A program made the position numbers and the translations under genes. From Longimicrobiales bacterium (lineage in GTDB: Bacteria; Gemmatimonadota; Gemmatimonadetes; Longimicrobiales; Gaopeijiaceae): DNA of 64,000 bases. This document shows, one piece after another, positions 56,020-64,000 of this stretch. Location of the stretch: assembly GCA_028284495.1 (NCBI GenBank), contig JANQRP010000013.1:62001-126000 (forward strand). The letters run 5' to 3'. The first letter of the stretch is position 1, and each line of letters starts with the position of its first letter. Below the pieces are notes generated by a model. That model had not been told where the DNA came from, ran no database searches, and saw nothing but the letters and a program-made list of their open reading frames with translations.

Positions 56020-57587
56020 GCCATCTCCGGCTGACGGCGCAGCGTGTGGTTTCGGCGGACCGGTCCCCGACTGCGAACGGCGAAATCGGGCGCGGCCCCG
56101 AATCCCTCGAGGGGGTCCTGGCCGACCTCCGGAATGATGACGCCCGGGTTGAAGACGCCGGCGGGATCGAGGGTGCGCTTCACGTGCTCGAACGCCCGGA
56201 GGGTCCGGGCACCCCAGACTCGCTCCAGGTACGGAGCCCGGAGGCGCCCGTCCCCATGCTCCCCGCTCAACGTACCGCCGCAGTCCGCCACGAGCTCGAC
56301 GACGTCGTCGAGTACCCCGCGCACCGTGTCCCGCCAGTCGGCACGATCGAGCTCCAGGAGCGGGTTCACGTGGATGTTGCCGTCCCCGGCGTGGCCGAAG
56401 AGGACCGCGTCCACCCCGTGCCGCTCGAGCGTCGCGTCGAGGCCGTCGAGCCACCGCGGAAGTGCACCCAGCGGCACCACGCAGTCCTCGATGAACTGGG
56501 TGGAGCGCCGCCCCGCGCCCGCGCCCGCCTCGATCCGCGGACTGGCGTCGTGTCGGAGCGACCAGAAGTCCTCGATCCGCTCGGCGTCCGTCGTGGTACG
56601 TACCCCGCCGAACACGGACGCTTCGCCCTCGAGGGCGGCCAGCCGTCGCTCCACGTCCGACCGCGAGTCTCCGGTTACCTCGACGAGGCAGACACCGCGG
56701 GTCCGGTCGAGGCCGGCCAGGCGGGCGTCGTCACCGAGCCCACCCAGCTCGAGCAACCGTGCGCCGAACCACTCGCACGCGGTCGCGTCGACGGTGCCGG
56801 CGGCGATCGCGATGCTCGGCAGCAGGGTCCGGTCCGGTACCCCGACGAGCGCCGCACCCCGCGCGTCCGGCATGGGGAACGTCTGCATGTGGACGGCGGT
56901 GATCACGCCGAGCGTGCCCTCGGACCCGACCCAGAGGTCGAGGGGATCGGCGGTCTCGAGGAAGCGGTCGAGCGCGTACCCCGATGCGTTCTTGCGGACG
57001 TCCGGCCACGCCAGCGGCACCGTGAGCATCGCGAGCAGGTCGCCGTGGAGTCGGAACGTTTCGGGGTCGGGAACATCGCCCCGCCGGAACCGCCGCAGTC
57101 GGCCACCGCCGTCGACCACGTCCAGCCCGACCACCCACGCGTGGGCCGAGCCGTAACGGAAACTGCGGGCGCCCGCGGCGTCGCTGGCCGCGATTCCGCC
57201 GACCGTGCACCACTCGGCGCTGGAGGGGAGTGCCGGAAGGTCCCGGCCGACGCGACGCGCGACGTCGCGCGCACGCGCCGCGACCACGCCCGCCCCCGCA
57301 CGGACCACCCCGTTCCCTGTGACCTCCAGCTCATCGAGCCGCGAGAGATCGAGCACGATCCCCGTACCGACGTTCCCGCCGGGCATGCCGGTGCCGGCGC
57401 CACGGGGGACGAGAGGGGTGCCCGTCTCGACCGCCCAGCGGACCAGGGCGCGAACGTCGCGCTCGTCGTCGGGCAGCGCCACGGCGTCGGGTCGCGCGTA
57501 GAACGGTCCCGAGGCGCCGGACCAGGCGTCCAGACGCGCCTCGTCGTCGATCAGTTCGCCGCGGAAATCGGGCGGGCGAGAGGCCAT
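56016..57587 (-). CDS. FAD-linked oxidase (D-lactate/glycolate dehydrogenase-like)
   Basis: A 523-residue flavoprotein of the GlcD/D-lactate dehydrogenase family. The PCMH-type FAD domain (about 30-210) contains VPRGAGTGMPGGNVGTGIVLDL, and WCTVGGIAASDAAGARSFRYG. The C-terminal domain ends with the typical FGHAGDGNIHVNPL, LSGEHGDGRLRAPYLE and KRTLDPAGVFNPG. It oxidises a 2-hydroxy acid; no iron-sulfur partner is adjacent. The perR-like gene is 49 bp upstream, and dacB overlaps its end. Confidence 0.88.
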   Translation of the reverse strand: MASRPPDFRGELIDDEARLDAWSGASGPFYARPDAVALPDDERDVRALVRWAVETGTPLVPRGAGTGMPGGNVGTGIVLDLSRLDELEVTGNGVVRAGAGVVAARARDVARRVGRDLPALPSSAEWCTVGGIAASDAAGARSFRYGSAHAWVVGLDVVDGGGRLRRFRRGDVPDPETFRLHGDLLAMLTVPLAWPDVRKNASGYALDRFLETADPLDLWVGSEGTLGVITAVHMQTFPMPDARGAALVGVPDRTLLPSIAIAAGTVDATACEWFGARLLELGGLGDDARLAGLDRTRGVCLVEVTGDSRSDVERRLAALEGEASVFGGVRTTTDAERIEDFWSLRHDASPRIEAGAGAGRRSTQFIEDCVVPLGALPRWLDGLDATLERHGVDAVLFGHAGDGNIHVNPLLELDRADWRDTVRGVLDDVVELVADCGGTLSGEHGDGRLRAPYLERVWGARTLRAFEHVKRTLDPAGVFNPGVIIPEVGQDPLEGFGAAPDFAVRSRGPVRRNHTLRRQPEMA

Positions 57588-57636
57588 GGCGGGGTCGTCG
57601 TCGGTGCGGGGTGGCGGCCGGCGAGCGACGTCCGCG

Positions 57637-58092
57637 TCAGACGCGGGAGGCCGGACTCGGCGAACAGTCGGCGCAGTATCCGGTGAGCTCGAGCCGGCAG
57701 CCCGTGACCTGGAACCCGTCGGCGGATGCCTCGAGGCGGGCCACCTCGCGGTCGTCCACCTGGCCCGGAAGGTCGATCACGCGCTCGCATCCGAGGCACC
57801 GGAGGTGGTGATGGTCGTCGGTACGCCCGTCGTAGCGGGCCGAACCGTCTCCGTACGTGAGCTTCGTCGCGAGTCGCGCACCCACGAGCGTCTCGAGGCT
57901 CTTGTACACGGTCGCCAGCGAAATCCCGGGAATCTCCTGGCGTACGTGGAAAAACACCTCGTCCGCCGTGGGGTGGGACTCGGTGGAACGCAGGTACCGG
58001 AACACCGCGGCGCGCTGCTCCGTGTACCGCTGTCCGGTCGCGGACAGCGCGTCCCTGAGGGTTCGCTCGGTGTCGTGTGTGTCGGTCTGCAT
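57637..58092 (-). CDS. Fur-family peroxide regulator, PerR-like
   Basis: A 151-residue Fur-family repressor. The DNA-binding helix is in ISLATVYKSLETLVGA. All five residues that bind the regulatory Fe/Mn in B. subtilis PerR can be aligned: H40, D88, H94, H96 and D107. The structural zinc site is C99/C102 with C140/C143. This favours PerR (peroxide sensing) over Fur or Zur. ATG 58092 fits the family's N terminus. Its promoter and a dyad lie at 58137-58177. Confidence 0.88.
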   Translation of the reverse strand: MQTDTHDTERTLRDALSATGQRYTEQRAAVFRYLRSTESHPTADEVFFHVRQEIPGISLATVYKSLETLVGARLATKLTYGDGSARYDGRTDDHHHLRCLGCERVIDLPGQVDDREVARLEASADGFQVTGCRLELTGYCADCSPSPASRV

Positions 58093-58136
58093 GGGTTGCC
58101 CGTGGACGACATTCGTACTTCCGTCACGAGGTGGTA

Positions 58137-58177
58137 AAACCCCTTTCACGCTATGGGGTTTCGCCGAGAGGTGTCAA
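58137..58177 (-). promoter_or_regulatory. perR promoter with a dyad around the -10
   Basis: On the minus strand, TTGACA (58177-58172), an 18-bp spacer and TAGCGT (58153-58148). A perfect dyad, AAACCCC (58137-58143) and GGGGTTT (58155-58161), 11 bp apart, brackets the -10. This is the place for an autoregulatory operator. Its sequence differs from the AT-only PerR box of B. subtilis, so PerR binding is an inference. The divergent gene at 58206 could share it. Confidence 0.55.
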
Positions 58178-58205
58178 CGAGTTCACTTCGCACCCGGAGG
58201 CCGAC

Positions 58206-58754
58206 GTGAGCGATCCCATTCTGACGCTGGAGCCCCTGATCGACGCGGTGGTCGACGGCGTGCGCGCGGCCGGGTGGGACCTCTCCGGGCTGCAGAAGAC
58301 ATCGTCCACGGAGTTCGAGGGGCAGTGGGCGGGTCACACCACCCGTAGCGCCTACCTCTTCTTCCACGCCGCCGGCCACGAATCGGCGTCCATCGAGGGC
58401 TACCTGGACGAGACGGATCGAGGTCTGCGCGGGACGCTTTCGCTCGTGGTCGATCTGCGGCCGGTGTGGGAGCACGCCTCCGTCACGGACGCGCTCGACC
58501 GCGTGGCCGAGCTTTCCGCCCGGCATCTTCCCGTCGGCTACCGCACGCCGGTGGTGCTCCGTCTCACCCTCGCGGACACCGACGAGCCCGCGACCGAGTC
58601 CGAGGTCGAGTCGCGGGTGAAGCTTCGGATTCCGCGACGGGCGATCGAGGCGGGTGCGGACCCGGTGGCCGCGCTGGCGGCGTCCACCGTGCGGTCGTTC
58701 GAGGCGTTGCTCGGTGACCCCGCCGCCGGAGAGGTGCTCGACGGCGTGGGCTGA
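58206..58754 (+). CDS. Protein of unknown function, divergent from perR
   Basis: A 182-residue soluble, acidic protein with no signal peptide or membrane segment. A beta-rich centre (EFEGQWAGHTTRSAYLFFH, SIEGYLDET, GTLSLVVDLRPVW) is followed by a helix and a region rich in Thr/Asp/Glu. I recognise no family. GGAGG seven bases before GTG 58206 supports the start. It shares the intergenic region with perR and is 93 bp before acsA. Confidence 0.65.
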   Translation: MSDPILTLEPLIDAVVDGVRAAGWDLSGLQKTSSTEFEGQWAGHTTRSAYLFFHAAGHESASIEGYLDETDRGLRGTLSLVVDLRPVWEHASVTDALDRVAELSARHLPVGYRTPVVLRLTLADTDEPATESEVESRVKLRIPRRAIEAGADPVAALAASTVRSFEALLGDPAAGEVLDGVG

Positions 58755-58847
58755 CCCCACGGCGCGCACTTGCCGTGCACGACGGGCCGCCGCACCGTCG
58801 TCATCCCGTTTCCACGACCGTTCCTTCGAGTCAGGGCCGACCTCACG

Positions 58848-60800
<1,953 letters not shown>

Positions 60801-60812
60801 CCGGTCGGGCGC

Positions 60813-60826
60813 GCGGGGGACCCCGC
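60813..60826. terminator. Hairpin between convergent acsA and sulfite-oxidase-like genes
   Basis: GCGGGG (60813-60818) and CCCCGC (60821-60826) form a compact stem in the 56-bp gap between convergent genes. The loop is very small and no U tract follows, so this is a weak candidate for a bidirectional terminator. Confidence 0.25.
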
Positions 60827-60856
60827 CTCCCGGCGGCGACCCGCACGGCGCTCCAG

Positions 60857-61909
60857 CTACTCGACCCGCAGCTCGACCCGGTGCACGACGTTGTTGCCGT
60901 ATCCCAGCTCGTTGCTCCAGGGCTCGAGCGGCTGGACCCGACCCGCGGTGTCCCCTGCCCGCACGACGACCTCGACGTCGCCCTGCCGCAGCTCCACGGC
61001 GGCGTTCCAGAACACCCGCACGAAGGCGTCGGTCGTCTCGGGCGGCTCGAGGTGGGCCGCGACCCACGAGTCGCCACCGTCGATCGAGACATCGACCCGC
61101 CCGACGGGGCCGTGCCCGCTCCACGCGATGCCGTGCAGGCGGGTGGTCCCGGCGCGAACGACGGGCGTCTGGCCTTCCCCGACCGCTGCGCCGCCGACCT
61201 CGAGGAGCAGCGACCGGACCCGCATCCGTGTCACCGGCGTCACCGAGCCGTCGGGCCGCAGGTATCGGTACCGGTCGGACTGGAAGTAGCCCTCGAACGG
61301 CTGGGCGCTGGTCTCGACGCGCACGAGCCATTTCACGGAGGCCACCGCGTACCAGCCCGGAACGACGAGGCGGAGCGGCGCCCCGTGCTCCGGCCGAAGC
61401 GGCTCGTGGTTCATCTCCCACGCGAGCAGGGGAGGGGCGTCGGTGTCGAGCGCGGCCAGCGGGAGTGATCGCTGGAAGGGGATCTCGCCCCATCCGTCGC
61501 GCCGCCCACGGTCGGCGCCGGTGAAGACCAGTTCCGTGGCGTCGGCCAGGTCGTCCGGAAGCACGGCGGCGAGCGGAATACCGGTGAAGGTCGCGGTGCC
61601 CGTCGCACCGAGCGTCCACGGGGTACCCTCGGGAAGCGGGTCCAGGAGCGTTCGTCCGTTCCCGGCGCACTCGAGTGTCACGGTGCGCCGAACGGGGGGC
61701 GCGAGGTCCCGGAGCGACGCCAGCGAGAACCGCGCCGTCGAGCCGGCGGCCACCACCTCGAGCTCGTGCTCGTCGCTCCCGATCGTCGGGGTAGGGAAGT
61801 TCGAGCGGACGTAGAAGTCGGCGACGGGCGTGATCGGGTCGCGGAGCGCCGCGAGGCGCGTCTCGGCGTTGTGCGGCGACGCCGAGAGCAGGTCGAGTCG
61901 ACCCGGCAT
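60857..61909 (-). CDS. Sulfite-oxidase-family molybdoenzyme
   Basis: A 350-residue enzyme with the sulfite oxidase fold. It has the typical start NAETRLAALRDPITPVADFYVRSNFP, the Mo-binding Cys C81 in LECAGNGR, and the dimerisation domain at about 240-345 (HGIAWSGHGPVGRVDVSIDGGDSWVAA). No signal peptide or heme domain is present, so it should be cytoplasmic, unlike most bacterial sulfite dehydrogenases. The substrate may be sulfite or another oxo compound. It is 28 bp downstream of nothing on its strand except the divergent-side acyltransferase, which follows. Confidence 0.88.
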   Translation of the reverse strand: MPGRLDLLSASPHNAETRLAALRDPITPVADFYVRSNFPTPTIGSDEHELEVVAAGSTARFSLASLRDLAPPVRRTVTLECAGNGRTLLDPLPEGTPWTLGATGTATFTGIPLAAVLPDDLADATELVFTGADRGRRDGWGEIPFQRSLPLAALDTDAPPLLAWEMNHEPLRPEHGAPLRLVVPGWYAVASVKWLVRVETSAQPFEGYFQSDRYRYLRPDGSVTPVTRMRVRSLLLEVGGAAVGEGQTPVVRAGTTRLHGIAWSGHGPVGRVDVSIDGGDSWVAAHLEPPETTDAFVRVFWNAAVELRQGDVEVVVRAGDTAGRVQPLEPWSNELGYGNNVVHRVELRVE

Positions 61910-61937
61910 CGTCGGACGGCCCGTCAGTCGCCGCCCG

Positions 61938-62786
61938 TCAATCGCTGCCCCTCGGGGGCTCGACCGGGTCGGCGAGCGGATCGGGCCGGCGGGGCGGCTT
62001 CACCTTCCGCCTTTTCGGGTCCTTCGTCTTGATCTGACGGGCGGGAACACCGACCCACACCGTGTGGGGTTCGGTGGATCGGGTCAGCATCGAACCGGCG
62101 CCGACCATCGAATCCGGTGCCACGGTGGTTCCGGCGAGGACTGTCGCATGATACGTGATGCGGGCCCCGGCACCGATGACGGTGGTCGGGGTGAACACCT
62201 CGCGGCCGTCCACGATGTCGTGCGAGTGCGAGTAGACGTTCACGTAGTCGGACACCGAGGCACCGTCGCCGATCTCGATCCCGCCGCGGTCGTCCAGCAG
62301 GACGTGCCGGTGCACCACGACGTTGTCGCCGACCTCCAGGTTGTAGCCGAACGACAGCTTGACCTGGTGAAACGCCTTGAAGTTGCGACCGCATCGACGA
62401 AAGATCCGCTTCGCGAGAAGGCGCCGGAATCGTATCCCGACGTGCACGTTCTCCCCCAGCGCGCTTCGGTCGAATCCCTCCCACAGCCAGATGAGCGGCT
62501 TGACCCGCGCATACGCTTCCACGTCGATTTCGGCGTAGTACTCGGGCTCGAGGGTCACATTTCTCGGATCGAGCTGGCGGATCGCGAGGCGGGTGGGCGC
62601 CGGGAGCGCGTCGAGATCGGCGCCCTGAATCCCGGGATAGTGCAGGTCCGTCAGAATACTGCGACAGAGTTCGTTCCGGTCGGTCTCGGGGTCGTCGAGG
62701 GCCCGATCGATCGAGTCGAGCCAGGCCGTGAGGTCCGACGCGAAGTCGGACGGCACGGGCACCTGTCGGAGCGGAAGGAACGCCAT
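61938..62786 (-). CDS. Hexapeptide-repeat O-acyltransferase with unusual N-terminal domain
   Basis: A 282-residue protein. The N-terminal 130 residues are helical, of unknown type (SDLTAWLDSIDRALDD). The left-handed beta-helix domain (about 135-255) holds GENVHVGIRF, LEVGDNVVVHRHVLLDD, a probable catalytic His in VNVYSHSHDI, TTVIGAGARITYHATVLAGT and SMVGAGSMLTRS. It resembles maltose/galactoside acetyltransferases, perhaps acting on a sugar or lipid. The tail is rich in Lys/Pro/Arg. Its stop is 28 bp upstream of the sulfite-oxidase-like start, so the two can be co-transcribed. Confidence 0.8.
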   Translation of the reverse strand: MAFLPLRQVPVPSDFASDLTAWLDSIDRALDDPETDRNELCRSILTDLHYPGIQGADLDALPAPTRLAIRQLDPRNVTLEPEYYAEIDVEAYARVKPLIWLWEGFDRSALGENVHVGIRFRRLLAKRIFRRCGRNFKAFHQVKLSFGYNLEVGDNVVVHRHVLLDDRGGIEIGDGASVSDYVNVYSHSHDIVDGREVFTPTTVIGAGARITYHATVLAGTTVAPDSMVGAGSMLTRSTEPHTVWVGVPARQIKTKDPKRRKVKPPRRPDPLADPVEPPRGSD

Positions 62787-62816
62787 CTGGGTCGGATCCG
62801 GACGGTTCACGAATTC

Positions 62817-62837
62817 GGCACCCGCGAGCCGGGTGCC
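62817..62837. promoter_or_regulatory. Perfect inverted repeat in a 54-bp divergent gap
   Basis: GGCACCCG (62817-62824) and CGGGTGCC (62830-62837) are perfect 8-bp arms around 5 bases, between the divergent starts of the acyltransferase (62786) and the DUF2281-like gene (62841). It could be an operator for both, or an RNA hairpin three bases before ATG 62841 that would block that start. Confidence 0.5.
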
Positions 62838-62840
62838 TTC

Positions 62841-63278
62841 ATGCCAACGAAGGTAATTCGAATCATGCACGACGTCCTGCGCCAGCGACTCCTCCGCCGT
62901 CTCGAGAGTCTGCCCGAGGCCCAGCTCTATCAGGTGCTCGACTATGTGGAGTTTCTGGAGTCCAAGTACGGCGATCCGGCCGCCGCCGAGGTGTCGGGAC
63001 TCCAGCGCCTCGCCGAGAACCTCGAGGACCGGATGCGGAAGAAGGCCCTCAATCCCGCGACCCTCCGCGAGGCCTTCCAGGTCATCGCCGCGGCCGACAA
63101 GGTGCTCGCCAACGTCTCCAACGCCGGAAAGCAGCTCCTGAGCGAACTGGTGCCGGAGGAGGAGCCGCCCCGCCGCCGGTCCGCACCGGGCTCGACGGGG
63201 GCGCGACCGCGCTCGGGACGGGAGGGTGAGGAGTCGTCGGAGAGTGCGGGGCAGGGAACGCGCGACGCGGATGGTTGA
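62841..63278 (+). CDS. DUF2281-like small protein with disordered tail
   Basis: A 145-residue protein. Residues about 9-45 (LLRRLESLPEAQLYQVLDYVEFLESKYG) match the short helical domain found in DUF2281-type proteins. A second helical region follows (about 53-100). The last 40 residues are Arg/Ser/Gly/Glu-rich and disordered. Function is unknown. ATG 62841 is listed, but ATG 62865 is a real alternative because a stable hairpin ends three bases before the first and AAGG stands before the second. Confidence 0.65.
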   Translation: MPTKVIRIMHDVLRQRLLRRLESLPEAQLYQVLDYVEFLESKYGDPAAAEVSGLQRLAENLEDRMRKKALNPATLREAFQVIAAADKVLANVSNAGKQLLSELVPEEEPPRRRSAPGSTGARPRSGREGEESSESAGQGTRDADG

Positions 63279-63303
63279 CGACCTCCGGAGGCCCGCGTAG
63301 CCT
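63275..63303 (+). promoter_or_regulatory. Promoter of guaB
   Basis: TTGACG (63275-63280), a 17-bp spacer and TAGCCT (63298-63303). The -35 includes the stop codon of the preceding gene. Transcription should start near 63310, giving a leader of about 130 bases before guaB. Confidence 0.6.
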
Positions 63304-63308
63304 TCGCC

Positions 63309-63449
63309 ATGGAAACACCCGTGAACACGGACATCACGGCACGCGCCCGCACCCTCGGACCGACCCGCGTCGGCCGACGGGGCCGGGCGCGTTCTCGTTT
63401 CCGTCGCATGCTCCCGGTACCCGCTCCCGCAGACCTCGCCCATGGCTGA
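63309..63449 (+). CDS. Possible leader peptide upstream of guaB
   Basis: A 46-codon frame begins with ATG 63309, right at the predicted transcription start, and ends with a TGA overlapping guaB by 8 bases. The peptide ([17 protein letters not shown], then Arg-rich) shows no domain. A leaderless ATG five bases after a TANNNT -10 is a known arrangement in some phyla. It may couple translation to guaB, or simply be a chance frame. Confidence 0.3.
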   Translation: METPVNTDITARARTLGPTRVGRRGRARSRFRRMLPVPAPADLAHG

Positions 63450-64000
63450 CGCCACCCGCCGAAGCGCTCCCGTCGAGAAGGAAGGCCTGACCTTCGACGA
63501 CGTCCTCATGATCCCCGGTCACTCCACGGTGCACCCGAAGGACACCCACGTCGGCTCGAAACTCACGAATTCGATCGAGCTCAACATCCCCCTGCTCTCC
63601 GCCGCGATGGACACCGTGACGGAGTCTCGCATGGCCATTCAGATGGCCCGCGAGGGCGGCATGGGGATCATCCACAAGAACATGCCGATCGACCGGCAGG
63701 CGGGTGAGGTGGATCGCGTGAAGCGCTCCGAGAGCGGCATGATCCTCAAGCCCATCACCCTCGGGCCGGAGGCTACCATCCGGGACGCGCACGAGCTCAT
63801 GGCGCGCTTCTCGATCAGCGGTGTGCCGATCGTGGCGAGCGACGGGACGCTCGAGGGGATCGTCACCAACCGCGACCTCCAGTTCGAAACCAATCTCGAT
63901 CAGGGCGTGCAGGCGGTGATGACGTCCGAGAATCTCGTGACGGTGCCGGTCGGCACGACGCTCGACGAAGCCGAGCGCGTGCTGCATCGGCATCGGATCG
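63442..64000 (+). CDS. guaB: IMP dehydrogenase, N-terminal part
   Basis: The first 186 codons of IMP dehydrogenase, which makes XMP from IMP in the committed step of GMP synthesis; the gene continues past the right edge. Visible marks are [54 protein letters not shown], and the beginning of the CBS pair ([33 protein letters not shown]). The catalytic Cys loop is outside the window. ATG 63442 matches the family start. Confidence 0.96.
   Translation, partial: MADATRRSAPVEKEGLTFDDVLMIPGHSTVHPKDTHVGSKLTNSIELNIPLLSAAMDTVTESRMAIQMAREGGMGIIHKNMPIDRQAGEVDRVKRSESGMILKPITLGPEATIRDAHELMARFSISGVPIVASDGTLEGIVTNRDLQFETNLDQGVQAVMTSENLVTVPVGTTLDEAERVLHRHRI

Noticed and set aside
63304..63441. Purine riboswitch in the guaB leader
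   Set aside because: No three-way-junction core or conserved loop bases of purine aptamers could be seen.

Overview
The window is dense, high-GC DNA (about two-thirds G+C or more by eye) from a free-living, aerobic, diderm bacterium. Outer-membrane-type and TonB-linked proteins are present. So are a PadR regulator coupled to an acidobacterial-type duplicated permease, BlaI with an M56-TonB fusion, large secreted proteins with carboxypeptidase-regulatory-like domains, and many GTG starts with 4-bp gene overlaps. This mix best fits Gemmatimonadota or a close relative. That placement is inferred from gene content only; no rRNA or tRNA gene is visible.

Layout. 1-6.2 kb: a truncated FMN lactate dehydrogenase, an ABC exporter, and a leftward operon (MoxR ATPase, CNNM/CorC membrane protein, gamma-carbonic-anhydrase-like protein, small zinc ribbon). 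6.4-14.0 kb: a complete F1Fo ATP synthase operon (two small assembly-type membrane proteins, then a, c, b, delta, alpha, gamma, beta, epsilon) behind a promoter overlapped by a perfect dyad. 14-26.5 kb: a PHP phosphoesterase, PadR plus permease with a likely PadR operator, BlaI plus M56-TonB-TonB with twin operators on a strong promoter, a TonB lipoprotein, a large secreted surface protein and an M16 peptidase. 26.7-33.7 kb: TfoX-N, a Tat-exported molybdenum hydroxylase pair, and a leftward V4R-ruvX-mltG-thiE operon. 33.8-44 kb: thymidine phosphorylase, PBP1A with a DUF3343 protein, a putative metalloprotease with aroB and fadD, and an unusual NYN/LOTUS/RG-rich/HhH protein. 44-50 kb: a 158-bp imperfect palindrome, mpg, an NhaC-type antiporter, etfBA, an M23 lipoprotein, moeA and an outer-membrane protein. 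50-64 kb: an SH3-like protein, a zinc-ribbon membrane protein, an EamA transporter, two tandem small paralogues, a perR / FAD oxidase / dacB operon, acs, a sulfite-oxidase-like enzyme, a hexapeptide acyltransferase and the start of guaB.

How the genes fit together. Lactate dehydrogenase, ETF, acetyl-CoA and acyl-CoA synthetases and ATP synthase indicate respiratory use of organic acids and fatty acids. MoeA supplies cofactor for the two Mo enzymes seen here. PBP1A, MltG, PBP4 and M23 form a dispersed cell-wall set. BlaI/M56, PadR and PerR each sit next to a dyad that overlaps or adjoins their own promoter. Six promoters share the form TTGA(C/G)(A/G), 17-18 bp, TANC(T/G)T or a close variant. 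The least ordinary items are the NYN/LOTUS protein at 42.0-44.0 kb and the long palindrome that follows it.
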